A stretch of DNA of 64,000 nt, from assembly GCA_021234155.1 (NCBI GenBank), contig JAJEKV010000040.1, forward strand, positions 8,723,541 to 8,787,540, written 5' to 3'. Source of the stretch: Isoetes taiwanensis. Its lineage: Eukaryota > Streptophyta > Lycopodiopsida > Isoetales > Isoetaceae. Position 1 is the first letter of the stretch, and every line of letters begins with the position of its first letter. The notes under the pieces were generated by a model. That model did no database searches and was not told the origin of the DNA. It saw only the letters and a program-made list of their open reading frames with translations. A program made the position numbers and the translations under genes. Shown here in pieces: positions 15,171-27,760 of this stretch.

Positions 15171-16959
15171 TAAACAAATCACCGTCCATAATTTTGCCAG
15201 CATTTATACATAAGACAAAAGTACATGTGTTTCTGGGGCATTTCCTCAAACAAAATTGGCGGGCGGTGTTTTGGCAAGCAACAGCTGAAATACTATACAT
15301 TAACAAATTTTGCCAGCGTGATGCAGCACGTTCGTGAATGTGATAGCACATGATTTCGGACATTTTATATGTTACGCAGTCTTCTCAACACAGCTGGCAC
15401 CACGCTGATGTGAAAGTTTGCGTTTCAAAAACACCCGAGATTCAATGCTTAGCACAAAACCTTCAGAATTGCCATCAATGCGCTGGTCACATGGTCCAAA
15501 CATGCCTATCTTCATCATGCTTGAGCATGTTGAATTTAGACCGCTAATTTCGCGGGCGCTGATAACACATCAAGATCTTAGGCAACAGTATTGATACTGG
15601 GATCGTGCAGTGTGCGTTGATACGTTAGCTAATGCATACCATATCGCCTGAATTGCGACTACAAACAGAGCCAAAGTTATTTTGCTCGGTGAGGCGATCG
15701 CCATTCATTGCTTCGCTGTATCTGCCGGTGTTTCGCAAACCCAACCTCATCGGCATAGAACCTCCGCTTGTTGAGGCAACACTTGCCAGTTAGGCCCGTT
15801 AAATAAAGTCAACAGCAGGTCGATGTTTCGTACCTCAATTGTTTATCGGCTTTTCAGTATCTTTGCGGGATTGCATAACACGTCGCTATTTGCAATCAGT
15901 TGTTCATATGCGTTAAAAACAAATCGAAATGATAGATTGGCAAGAACGTCGTAGCAGTGACGTTTCTGAAAGGAGATTTTGCTCAGAAAGAAAGATTACG
16001 GAATTCTTAGTATGAAATATGAATTGCTCCCGTGAGACAGCGACTATTTGAGTCGGACCATCACGGTCATCGTCGCAATCTGCGCTGAAGGTACACGCAC
16101 GCGTGCCGCATTACCATGTGCGCTGGGTAATCTGGCGATGCCGCCCACCTTCGCCTCAGTCGAAAGTGTAGCGCCATCATGACCGAAGGTTCCATTTCAA
16201 ACGCGACAATCGCCCAAACATGCATGTCTTCGCCAATAATGCGTACGGCCGTAAATGACGTGACAGCGTCGCTGGTAGTTTTACTCGTCACGTAACGATG
16301 CAAGCAGTTCGACAATGCGAAAGCACCATATTAGAGCACGTCCTTCACCCATTTGGTTACCACTGAGTCGGTGCTAAAGATTTACGCTGAGATATGTCAT
16401 TCCAAAGCACTCAACCCATCTCCTCATTTGTTCTCCCTTCCCGCCCTTCTCAAAGTACACGCCAGCCTCTATCGTTAGTTATGACAGCAAATTCTTTTGC
16501 TGCTATGATATTATTTTTGCTGTGCGTCATCATTGTACGATTCGGCCTGGTCAGAACATGATAGACATGGGGACTTTTCATACCGCTTGTAGGTGAAATC
16601 ACACCAAAATGAGCCGATTCTCAAATGGCGTCAAATAAATGGCAGAGTTTGGCGTAATTGGGAAAACAAAATGACATGTAACGCATGTGCTCAGGCATCG
16701 GTCAATAGATTGCGGAAAGATGATCTAGCCCAAGGCGGTGTATTCCAGCGGTCAGTTCATGTCTTCCTAGTAACAGATAACCAGCAAAAGTAGCCAGTCA
16801 CATATTGACGAAATCAAATTGTTTACAGAGTCACCGCTGCCGTCGGAATTAATTTTTCAGATCACAACCGGACGAACATCGTCTGGTGATTTGCCGTGAG
16901 CGAATAGCATGGAAAACTGTTACCTTCGAAAGAGATCAGAACATGTTCTTTTGAAAGAC

Positions 16960-17115
16960 GTCAATTTCGGGCAGGCGGGTGGTTACGATCGAGATAACGA
17001 CGGCATGGGGATAATGGCGTTTCGTCGCTGGCCGCTGGCGCATTTATGCAATGACACTTTTGCCTTCTTTGAATGAGATGATAAAATGTTACAGCCTGGC
17101 ACAGAACATTATGGG
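16960..17115 (-). pseudogene. Noisy copy of EDM2-like exon 6 (zinc-finger exon)
   Basis: The reverse complement follows source 37,610-37,785 in order. Shared words include GATCGAG, AACGACGGCATGGG, CTTCGTCGC, GGCGCATTTATGCAATG, AGATGATAAAA and GCACAGAACATT. The frame is broken many times, as expected for basecalling noise. It should not be counted as a second gene or a genuine pseudogene locus. Confidence 0.85.
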
Positions 17116-18261
17116 TTACCTGAAAGATACAGTAAATGTACCAGTTTACCACGGGCAAATGATGCAATATTGTTATGGCCAGTAGGCCCATCGACTTCCA
17201 ATACTGAAAACCAAAGCTCACTAAAGTACTGATGCCGATTGTATTTGTTAATTAAACAAATAAAATGTATCCTGCAAAACGTTGAAAAATAGTCAACAGG
17301 TAAAGCAAGAATACTCTAACCTCGTGTATTCGGTTGGGGCTCGAAGGACAGCTGTTCTGGTGCTGATGGAAGCGAACGCAACAGATGTTCTCATTAAAGC
17401 CGCTTGTTGTGTCAGGGGAATGACAGATGCAAGCATCTCACTATCAATATTCTTTCGCCGGGCGATTACCTTTCGGGTTTGTTGGAATAAATGAGTTTTC
17501 TGCATCATTTGGAAAGTTCAGACGACAAAGCTGGCCTTCAGGCAGCAATGCGCAGAAACCAGACATAAAATTCGCGTCATAATGCAGCCCGCGTAATACG
17601 AGCAGTACAAAGCCGTGTTGCTGGTCACAAAATAAAGTTTTGTATACAAATATACTATTTTGTCTTTGCGCGCATACGATGTCTTCACCATCACCCAGCA
17701 AATAAGCACAAACAGGCCTCTTCATGGCGTTTCTGAATGCAGGGGTTACAGTCCATCAATTCAAATAGCTGTGCCCATCTTTATTTATCTGCAAGCAGCA
17801 GCGCGTTAAGATGCACCTGCTCGAGCCGCGATGGCCTTAAATCAAATGTCAAATAGTAACAAGTGTTTGATATCAATTTTAGTGAATCTTCGCTGCCTGG
17901 GACAGGAAGTCGGAGTTGTTATGCTGGCATATGATGCTTAGCTGGGCAATTACCGTATGTATGCATTTCGCACCGTGTTAATGTTTATCCTCGAACAACA
18001 GCTGTACTGGTTGTGCCATCCACCATGCACAGAACGGCAGTGACAGCCGTTACTGCCGCCGTCACATCAGTCATTTGTGTGCTTCCGTGTTATATCGTAT
18101 TCCAGATTGCGTATGACCAAGGCTTTGGGACCCAGTATCAGTCAATGGGAAATGACTCGTCAGTCTGGAAGTAGTAACAAAGAATGACGACGTAAGCCTT
18201 CATGTCTCTTCTTATTACAAGGCCAGTGAAAATGTTTAGCGACGATCACTGGCACCAGTTT

Positions 18262-18445
18262 ATGTACAGTTAACGGCGGGAGAGGTGTCATTTCGATGTT
18301 TAGAAAACTGTGTTGTTAGACTAAAGTTCATAACGGGAGTTTCGAAAGTCTTGCATTGCAGGGGAATGCTGTGCAGCATTAAGAACGGTTTTAATGAAAT
18401 TGCTAAAGCACCGCGATTTCTTAAGCTATCTAACTCAGTTAACAC
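18262..18445 (-). repeat. Noisy copy of intron-2 sequence of the EDM2-like gene
   Basis: The reverse complement matches 36,100-36,255 well: GCAATGCAAGACTTTC, TATGAACTTTAG, ACAGTTTTCTAAACATC and ATGACACCTCTCCCGCC are shared. This is one of the best preserved pieces of the left arm. Confidence 0.85.
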
Positions 18446-19963
18446 AGACCTTCCGAATCAATGACTACCGTGCAGCAGATGCGTCATTTTGCAAGGCGTT
18501 CCCTTTATTTTTTCACCATCGCCCAGAAATTCATGGCTTCCTTTACGCCGTCTAATAGCAAAGGTGCGTACCCGGCGTCATTTAGCGTTTTCACAATATC
18601 ACATCACCGTGCCCGCATTGGCAGAAGAACAAGTAGTCCCCGGTGCCCGCGGCAAAGCTGCTGACAATCTCCTTTGCTGTCAACAGCGACCTTCGCAAAG
18701 CAACGCTCGACAGCTTCACCAAAATATTCAAAACTTTGTTCATGCTCAGAATGCTAGCCACCCGACCGCACGTATGCAGAAAGATGCTGAATATCATGCC
18801 GTGAGAAGGTATTACACCAAAATTCTGCGCCAAATACTGCTGCTTAGGAGGGCTTAAATCATATTTAGCTGCGGGGGATGATGTGCCGGACCTGCATGCT
18901 GCTTTACGGTGACACAGATGGTGATAAGTACGCAGCTCTGTATCGTAAAGTATTGGCCTGCGTTCGGTTAATCGAGGAGCCCCATCGAGATGCTCAAATA
19001 TATACGACACGGTAGCGACCTCAGCACGAAGGCAGTACCTGTAGTAGAGTTGCCTCGATAACCCAGGAGGATCAGCATCATGCTCAACAATACGTATGTC
19101 AGTCAGTGTCGGTGCCGCGAACACGCTGAGTTGTAAACATGCGTCAGTTGGCGGGATAAGTAGTCCAGTAAAGACAAAGTTACACAATTTCGGCATACCG
19201 GTAACAGCGAGTCGTTCAGCCATCGGTGCCAGTAATTTTGCCAGCCCTCTTTATCACTACTGCTTCTTTCGTCATCTCAAATTATCTATCAGAGTGTAAA
19301 TGTGTTGCACGCCGACCTGAACTGATGATTTATGAAATTAACACTGGGAACAGATGATACGTTGTCATGCTTTTCACTTAGTATCTTCCATTTATAACTT
19401 TTTCACAGAAAGCATGCTAGCGACATCACTGTTGCCTCCCCATTGCATAATTCAGCGTCAGCAAAGTCGTTACCTGAACATCGCATTTTTCAGATGCAAG
19501 GTCGAATTTCGGGAACATACGGCAAGCAGCTTTTTGCTGAAAGTACTTAGCCAAGAACAAAGAAGCGCTATCACCTGTACTCCGGAAAATCTTTCGGTAG
19601 GCTTCGAAAGTTCTATCTCAACAGTCAGTACCATTTCATCACAAAGCGCACTGGCGCATTTTACAAAATGCGAAAGAGCTGGTGCATTCTATTTAATTAT
19701 CGTATAAAAATTAAACATAACCATCTGAAAGATAATGACCACGTGTCACCATTTTTTTGAACAGAGTGCATTATTTACGAGATGTTCGGGAGTTGCTGGA
19801 TGGAAGGAATACCGCTGGCGCTATTTTACACCGTCCGTCTATCTGACCCCTGAATTTCAAACATGTAAGAAAGCGAAAAATTCACAAACAATGATTACGT
19901 CCTTCACATGTGTGTAGTCTTCGAAACAATTACGTCGTCACATAAAATTTGGGAAAGTTCAGT

Positions 19964-20152
19964 TCAACCACAGTCCTTCACGGAATCCGCCTCATCAAAT
20001 ACAAACTTCTCAGAGTCGTAAATGAAGAAATATCCGCGACGTTTGCAGGTAAATTCCGGTGCCAGACTGCTCAATGCTGTCTCACAGTTGATTCGCAAAT
20101 ACTTGCATCGAACGATACATTGTAAAGCATGTTTTCTTTCATGAGCCAGCAT
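19964..20152 (-). pseudogene. Noisy copy of EDM2-like exon 1
   Basis: On the minus strand this translates to a short frame containing KHALQCIVRC and FFIYDS, the same landmarks as residues 33-42 and 73-78 of the exon at 33,812. Flanking DNA also matches, so this is the inverted copy and not a paralogue. The surrounding frame is destroyed by indels. Confidence 0.85.
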
Positions 20153-20454
20153 TCTCGCTTCAAAGTTATTAAAACTCCCCCTTAAAACTCATTTTCATGG
20201 CCGAAGAATTTAAAAGAAGGTAGTAGTACGGATTGGGGAGAGCGATTCTGTGAAGTATTTTGCCTGGCAAATGCTCTGGGCTGCGCAAGCGTTGCGCGTA
20301 TACATAAAGCCGGATTCTACATCTTCACTTCAGTTTCCTGCTGCTGCGTTATCGCTGTTTCATTTACGCAGCAGCAGCCAGACAGGCCGTTTTGAACGCA
20401 TGCATTAAACTCAATGTCGGGTCATTTGAAAAATTTGCCACGCTGCTTTCAGCG

Positions 20455-20546
20455 CGATTATTTTATTTTTTGCTGGCATGCCATCCCTTTTATTTTATTT
20501 AGTTTAGTTAGCAAATCATCGCGGTAGTCGCCGCGACCTGGGCATG
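20455..20546 (-). repeat. Noisy copy of the region upstream of the EDM2-like gene
   Basis: TTATTTTATTTTTTG, GGCAT, CATCCC, ATCGCGGTA and GACCTGGGCATG follow the reverse complement of 33,361-33,476 in order. About 92 bases represent 116 source bases, illustrating the deletion bias of the left arm. Confidence 0.8.
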
Positions 20547-23500
20547 CCAGCTCTGGGTCAGCAAGAAATCGCTTGGAAACGCCGCAGCCGCATGCATATA
20601 ACATGTCAAAAGACATGATATAACACGCATGTATGCACATACCGCCCCGATATAGTACGCTTCAATACTTCATCACCTTGCCAGTCCACGCCAGCACATC
20701 AAATTACCCACCAGATCATTTATTTTTTTATTATCTGGCGGTCGCAGAAATTCCCGTACCAAGGGAATTACCTCTCGGCCTTCCGCGTTTGCATTGCGGC
20801 AAAAGCCGGCAGCAGGCGCAGTCCTCAATATTGGGCAAATGAAATTATTCCAGACTCCGTAAACTTCTTTTGAATTGGGGTCGCGGATAATGCTCATTTT
20901 CTCGAGCTCGCTATCACCACGCATTTAGTCGCCGGGCAGTGAATACGTGTTTTTGTAGTCGGCTTGTGATTTTACAACTTTACACGCATAATTAAAAGGA
21001 AATATTTGCAAGGGGCATGAGCTGAGGAGACAAGTGAAAATCTTGACAGGACATAGAATTATTGTTTCTAAATGATTGCTTCTTCCCTCTTCATAATTTG
21101 TTAGGCGAAAGGCTCAGCTTCAGTTCTTTCATGGCTCACGCACAGCATTAATGACGGTCAGGCGTGCGCGATTGCCGTATCTCCAGTACGACAACCGCGA
21201 ATTTGTTTGCTGGTCTTTCACCGTAGCAACTTCTAAAAATTCGCGAAATATCATTAGCTTGTCGTCGCATCAACAAGACGCAAGCCCCAGTATCATCATT
21301 CCGGGTCTCTTTGCCCACATAGAATTTCAGCTGTCGCATAATCTTCTATTACCATGCACCGTGTTGCGATCTGAACTGAAAATGCCGTTGGTCCTCTTAT
21401 GTCATGAATATTATCACAGCAAAGCACAGCGAGAACAAAATCAAGCGAGATTGGCGTCGCCGGGGCCTTCACCGCGTTTGCTGCATTTTCATAATGGCAA
21501 AGGGGCTAATATCCTTAAGGAGGACGCGTTTCATCTGCTTTTTGCTTTAAAACCACGCCATCAGACACGTCGCTGGCAACGCTGAAGGCCGCACGCACTT
21601 CTCCAACACTTACTGCATTCGTCGCTCGTAGTTATAATTCGCCCGTTTGCATTTTCATTTCAGCGAACGCTGTTTTAGTAAATATAGTCACAATATCGCC
21701 GTTTTCACAGCCCTGAAAGTTCTAGTATTATTGGTACCGTTGCCTGGCGAACACACCGAAAGTTCGGAATAGCGCTGCCGCGTATTTAGCAGAGAAACAA
21801 AAGTTTATGATTCCCTGATTAAAACACACAAAGACATTGTTGCGCTGACCTAGTCTCATGCACGACTCGAAAGTTTCTCAGTTCAGCTGCGGCTGCATAC
21901 CGCTTCTTCATTTTCGATAATGCCAATAACACTTTACTTTGGCTTACGCCACTTCGTGGCTGACTGCGGGGGCAACACGCGATTGGTAGACAGCAAACGC
22001 CAGATACGACGGGCCAATACCACGTTAAACAGCAGGTCGCCGGTGAGCGGCAGAATCGCCCACTACGCTTATTTTGTGGCAGCCGCAGTCGCAGGCCATA
22101 TTAATGCCTGTATATGTAAGTTCATTTTTCGCTGGCGCATCTCTTTCCCCTTTAGCAGGATAGATTTCTGTAAATATCGGCAAGGTAAAGTTTGAAGATC
22201 ATGCAATGGGGCAGAAAGTCCCACTTGCGACCGGAGCAGCGGTACGATGTAATCGCGCATCGCAACGTAATTTTTTCGCACTCGCTAAATGTACTTTCCA
22301 TCGCGAGCGATGTCACCTGTCACTTGTGCTTGTTAAGAAGAATAAATTTATTTTCTGTAACATTGCCAATGGGCCGCCAGCAGCAACATGAGCCGTATCT
22401 TTCGGGCATCTTTCTGAACAGCCATTTTTTGCTAACGCCGGTCGTGATGTCAGTTTGCCGTTGCTCCAGATTTACTTTTCCGCTATCTTCGCAATACCGG
22501 TCTCATGCCGCATTTAAGCTGTTCGTGCGCTCTTAAAATTCTTTTCATGATTTGGCGCCAGTTGGTTTATATAGGCTTGTTTTCCATGAGCCATTGTTAG
22601 CATGCTTACTGCATACATTGTAAGAGTAGTTACTGCAACAAATCAAGTAAAAGCGAGTATATATTGCTTTCATTGTTATATCCAACATACAAAGACCTGA
22701 GGTTAAGCAACAGTCACCGGTATTAAGATGTCCTCCGCCATCATGCTCTTTGTCGCAGCAGCGCGCCCGGGGAGCCCCGTGTGCCATCTTAAAGGACTTG
22801 TGCAGTTTCCACGCGAAAGAGCTGACTGACGTTTCGCCCTGTCTATTGACAATAACACTTTACGGTGCCGCACTTTTGAGAATGCGACTGTGTTGCAGTA
22901 GTTATTTTGGCGATGAGACATCTATCGCTTAAGCGCCTGTCTTCGTCTTTTGCAGCAAGAGTTGCAACAAGGCCAATAAGTATCAACTCCGCTGTTTAAC
23001 ACAGCGATGATCGCGTACCATGTAATCGCGGTAGCGTACTTCCGGCGTGCGAATCTTTCTCGAGCAGTCGCGCGCCCCTGGCTCAGCACGCCGCACACCG
23101 CAGGAGTCTCAGCCCGCCGCGACACGGCCTGCTGTTGACCGGGATCACCGTAGTGCGGAAGGGGACGCAGCACGGCGCCTTCTGGCGTTTATCAGCCGTG
23201 AAAGCATAAACACGCCGTAACTATCGGGTTGGCCGCAATACATCATACCACCGGCGCGTTACTACGCTACCATAATCGAAGCGAAATATTACGCCATGTA
23301 AAACACGCGGCCTCATGTCGACGACGTGAAGGGTGTCTTCGCACGAAATGGGCGGCTGGCTATAGACAAATGGCTGGGCTGACACTACCGCGTACTTTCG
23401 CGTAGTCGCCATGCGACTTAGCCTTCTCGACAATGCTACTACGGTCATTCATCGAATACTCGTGCCGTATCTTCGTTCCGTCGGTGCAGCGGTTGCATCT

Positions 23501-26099
23501 GAGGTTTCTGCACACACATCACGCCGCCCCACTTTCTGGGTCCTCCAAAACAGCTGCCGGGCTTACACAGGTGTTCATTTCCATGCCCGGCCCATCAGTG
23601 ACGACATGCTCAGCTCACTGTATTCCGCCACGCCAAATCGCTACGCCGGAAGCCTGTCATAAAGCTTCAGTTCGGCACGTCGCGCGGCGAACTGGGCGTC
23701 TAAATTGTTATTAATTACTGGCAATAAATTACCTCTCAATACAGGAGCAACATGATACCAATATCATATCATGGCAATATATCATGTTAACATCTGGTCT
23801 CCAACATACATATGCCCAACTTATGCGTTAGTTCCGGACAGTTCAAGATGTCAACAAGGGTTCTGTGATTTTCACGTGACATAACATGGCTGCACGCCAA
23901 CCTCCGCATGAATACGCCTGGCCGTTAGTCAGCATACCCTCCATTTCCGGGCGCCTACGCCTCGATCGGTGTCGCTCTCCACCGCACACATTTCGTTACG
24001 TTACATTTAATCCATGTTAAACGCAGCCAGCGCCGAAGATGAGTGTCAAGTGTTGTGTCGCAGTGTCTAGTTGCCGGCTGGCGGTTCACATGCCACGCGC
24101 ACCGGCCGTGTCGCGTGGCGTTTGCTCAATAGATAAGGCCATGTGAAATGGGCCTATCTCGTTACCTGCTAACATTTGTGATATGCATCTATTACCTCTC
24201 TGCGTATGCTGGCGAAGGCAGATTCTGTATGGTGAGCTGCAGTCCGTATCATAATGGCGGCATACCGAACGTCATTATTTTCCCTCTGTGACAATGCTGC
24301 CCCGCCATCGCTGCCAGGTGAGACGCAATCTGCTATCTCGAAACAACATAGTATAGCCAACTTTACTTGTTTAGCCTATCAACTTCCTATTAAACGGCAT
24401 CGTCACTTAGGTTATAGACAAAATTATAGCAGTTCTTAACAGTGCCGGCTTCCTCATAATAACCAAACACATTATAAGAGTTATTAGGTTCATAATTTAA
24501 CCAGGAAATTTCATCGACGCCGATGCCGCTGCACGTTATCTAGCAGCAATATCACGTTGTTTAGTTAATAAATTTGTATATAGATCATTTTGAGTCGGAC
24601 CACAGCTCGTTGGCCCTGCGCCATGACTATTTGCCATTTATCTCTAACACGCCCGCGATCAGCGCCGTTTCGTATCGTGCACGCGCGTCAGCTGCATCAT
24701 GCCCTCGCGTTTCAGCTAGAATACACGATCATCGCGTACGAGTCACTTAACCTTCACGGCGACGCGGCATAGAGCGATCCGGATGATGTAAACTTCATCA
24801 TCGCCACTATGCTCACCTCTTCCTTACGACTTCTGCTGTCGGGCGCGCATCTTCTGCGCTGTTGCCTAGAGAATGCTTCAGCGTTATCGCCCCAAGAGCT
24901 TCCTCGCATATGAAGCCTCATCAACACATCTCCGCCAGAAGCGCGTCGACTAAGAAACATACCGCTACCGGTGTCGGACAAAGACTATCAAACTCCTTTC
25001 ATGAAGTCTGCATTGCTTTTCACTGCCAATACCACGCTGCTCACGCGCAAGTGTTTTCAATTTCGGGATCAGCTGAGTTGGAGAAGGTATCTCCGTCTTT
25101 CTGGAATGACTTTTGGTCAAGAAGTACTAAAGGGTTTCAGCCATTTCCTCAGCTTCAACAAAAGTTGAGCATCAGTCTTCGTTGCCGTGCGTCTCGCCAG
25201 CATGTGAGCTTTGTTATCTGCTTGAATGCAGTCTTTCATGCTGCTTTCGTTTTTACCTCGCCAGGCACGCCTGGCTCCGAAATTTCACGTCCTCGGTAAT
25301 CGCCGGGCGGCCGCTTCTTCATTAGCCGATATCTTTCCAGCACCGCCGATACTTCGTCTTGGGACATGATTAAAGTATCTGCCGTGTTATTGGCGGCTCA
25401 TACCGGTTTCCGCAGCGGAGCTGATACGCTGACATCGCTGTAGGCTGTTTCGTCAGTGATGAAACTCATTCCGGGATTAAAGTTATTCGTCTTCTTCGGC
25501 GGTCTTTCGCATTATCGCTCGGCCACCGCCCGGTGGTGCGTCGCTTCATCGGTTCAGATCGCATAAAATATCCTCGCACGCACCATGACCGTATTCATAC
25601 AGTTCCAGCCTTCACAACTTAATACAACCTGGCGTCGTCCGTGAGTTGACGGCGTGCCATTTCAGATACGACATCGTTTCATTAGCATATTTGCCCGTTA
25701 GTTCCCCAGAAAGTTCGGCACAGTCCATGCTTGCTGGCTTCCGCTTGTATTTCGCAAGACGCGCAGCCTTAGCTCGAAAGCAGCCACCGCTGGCACTATA
25801 TTCGGAATATACCGGTTATTCGTTTTCCTCACGCGCCAGTTACTGGCCCGAAGTAGTTCATACGATGCCTGGCCGTCGCTGTGCGTCATGAAGCAATTCA
25901 ACTTCTGGCGCCGATGACGCATCGTCGCCAAATTTGGCGCTTATGGTACAACAGGTTGCCTTCCTTCCATAGCTGAAGGCTTCCCGCTCATTCTGCCGCA
26001 GCCCTTGCTTCGTTCATACCGACGTGAGCGCGTTCCAAACATACCCACCGGAAAGAGCCGATGGCGTTACAATCGGTGTTCGCCCGTGTCTTCAGAGAT

Positions 26100-26212
26100 A
26101 TCAGCCGTCACCGCCATAATCTCGTTCACTCCTGGACGGGAACCTCCGCCATACGATCGGTGATCGCTTCATGTTCCGTAAGTTGAATGCTGTTTACGCT
26201 CTCTAGAAGACC
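26100..26212. other. Fold axis of the giant inverted repeat
   Basis: The innermost match I can read pairs 26,038-26,099 with 26,213-26,275, which puts the symmetry axis near 26,155. There is no recognisable spacer: the arms approach within about 110 bases and the middle is too noisy to align. Everything right of the axis reads as clean plant sequence and everything left as its corrupted reverse complement. Confidence 0.8.
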
Positions 26213-27760
26213 CCTTGAGACGAGAACATTACTTGTAACGCTTTACATCAACTCTTTCGAGTGGGTATGGCAAGAAAATTGAGGAGACTTTGCCATCTCG
26301 ATGGTGATTTCAAGGAGGTATGGGCAAGCTTCCTCTATGAGGCTGAACAGAGTAAGGAACGGAAGCCTTCAAGCATTAGAAGGAAGGCAACCTGTTGTAC
26401 CATAAGCATAAGTTGTGTGTGCCCGACCATCAGCGTAAGGAAGTTAATTTCTTCATGACACACAAATGTTCCCCAATAGCAGGCATGCGGGTTTTATGAA
26501 GACCTACTTCAAGATTCGGCAGCGCTTCGCCGAATGAAGAAACAGATAGCCGTATATATTCGGGAATGCCAATTGTGCCAGCGCACTCAAGGCAGCAGCC
26601 AATTCGAGCCTTGGAACCTTTAGCAAAGGCTGTAATGCAAAACGGAAGTAATAAGCATGGATTTTATTACAGACTTTCTAGACTCTTCGAAAAGTAAATA
26701 TGCATAATGGTGGTCAGAGATAACCATTCAAGATGGCACTGCTTTGCGTAACTACGGACACAAAATTCTTTATACCGGCTGCTCTATTTGTGAAGGAGAT
26801 TTTAGGACTATACATGAGACAGAGATTCCGTGTTCATGAGTGCATTCCCCGGCAGATCTTTTGCTACATTTATCTAGACCAAGCTCGATGGCACGGCATA
26901 CCACCTCGACGGATGGGCCGACGGAGCGATCAATCGCATCATCGGCGATATGCTCGTAGTTGCGTGTGGAATAAGCAATCCAAGGGATGATTTCATCCAC
27001 TCTGGTAGAATTCGGCCACAACAAGGTCAAGGGTCATCCCGCATGTCTCCTCATGATCAATTGCAAGTACTAATGCCTAACCCCGATACTTGGCACAATC
27101 CCGTCAAAGTTGAAGTATCCCAGCCAGATGCTAGGAGATATGCAAAGAATCGGGTAGAGGAAGTAAGGGTACCTATTATGCAACAAGAAGTCGCAAGTGT
27201 AAGAGCATAGCCGCATGCACAGGACCGTGAAGGGAGTTCAAGGTAGGCTTACAACGCAGTGGTTGAAGATCAAGGTAAAGTGTTAAGCCGTGATAGGGAA
27301 TTGTGCAAGAAGCTTGCCCTAGGTGGGCCGGGCCGCTCAAGATCTTGGAGAGAGGGTGGGCTCTCGTGCCTACAAGTTGATCTCCCGCACCTTAAAGTCC
27401 ACAAGGTCTTCCATGTAAGTTTATTGAAAAGGCACAACTCCAAACCCCGAGGAGGTTTTTGGATACTCCAACTTTGTTGAAATGACGGAGGAGCAAGCCG
27501 AATTGTGCCCTAATTGCTTCTGATAAGTCATTCAAGAAGACCGTGAGGATCTCGGCCTCCTCCACATTTGGTCAAGTGGGAAACACTTGCCCGTGGGAAG
27601 ACGCCATACGGGTATTGAAGGCACTTGGGAGAAGCAATACCTGACTTCATGAAGGAGTTTGATGGGTGAGTCGCCTCCCACTTGGCTCCACCCCACTCTG
27701 CCGTGAGTGTTACTTAGTATGTTTCTTAGTCGCTTTAGCCTTCGCAGATGTACTCTAGCT
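26213..27760 (+). pseudogene. Decayed Ty3/gypsy pol 3' part: integrase and possible chromodomain end
   Basis: Readable in shifting frames: GNLLYHKHKLCVPDHQRKEV near 26,382-26,442; the integrase zinc-binding part with KTYFKIRQRFA and YIRECQLCQRTQ near 26,500-26,590; the core start (DFITDFLDSS) near 26,655-26,690; a HLDGWADGAINRIIGDML-like stretch near 26,900-26,955; LPHLKVHKVFHVSLLKRH near 27,385-27,435; and a WKHLPV-ATWE-like tail near 27,570-27,660. These are landmarks of Ty3/gypsy integrase and of the region leading to a chromodomain-like C-terminus. Many stops and frameshifts make it non-functional. The 5' part (protease, reverse transcriptase, RNase H) is absent because the contig folds back at about 26,155. 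Confidence 0.75.

Larger units (their letters stand above)
1..26155 (-). repeat. Degraded inverted copy of 26,157-56,705 (probable fold-back read artefact)
   Basis: Seen directly: the reverse complement of this block aligns collinearly, with many substitutions and indels, to the right side of the window. Anchor pairs (copy / source): 1-75 / 56,705-56,620; 4,800-4,860 / 52,700-52,630; 5,095-5,205 / 52,320-52,200; 7,310-7,400 / 49,470-49,380; 10,640-10,760 / 45,510-45,400; 14,625-15,170 / 40,590-40,020; 16,985-17,115 / 37,785-37,610; 18,265-18,400 / 36,255-36,100; 19,970-20,150 / 34,080-33,890; 20,455-20,545 / 33,476-33,361; 25,945-26,000 / 26,400-26,345; 26,038-26,099 / 26,275-26,213. About 30.5 kb of source is squeezed into about 26.2 kb. 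Inserted or replaced bases are rich in GCC, CGCC and GCG words. Inference: unpolished complement strand of a fold-back long read. Open frames here (up to 210 codons) are chance frames and match no family I know. Confidence 0.92.

Noticed and set aside
18591-19223. 210-codon minus-strand open frame, the longest in the left arm
   Set aside because: It lies in the corrupted copy of repeat-rich intron DNA, has no motif, and its source region has no such frame. Higher CG content from false bases lengthens chance frames.
1-26155. Bacterial or other foreign DNA because of CG-rich, enterobacterial-looking words
   Set aside because: No bacterial gene, operon or ribosome-binding pattern is present, and the block aligns in order to the plant half of the window.
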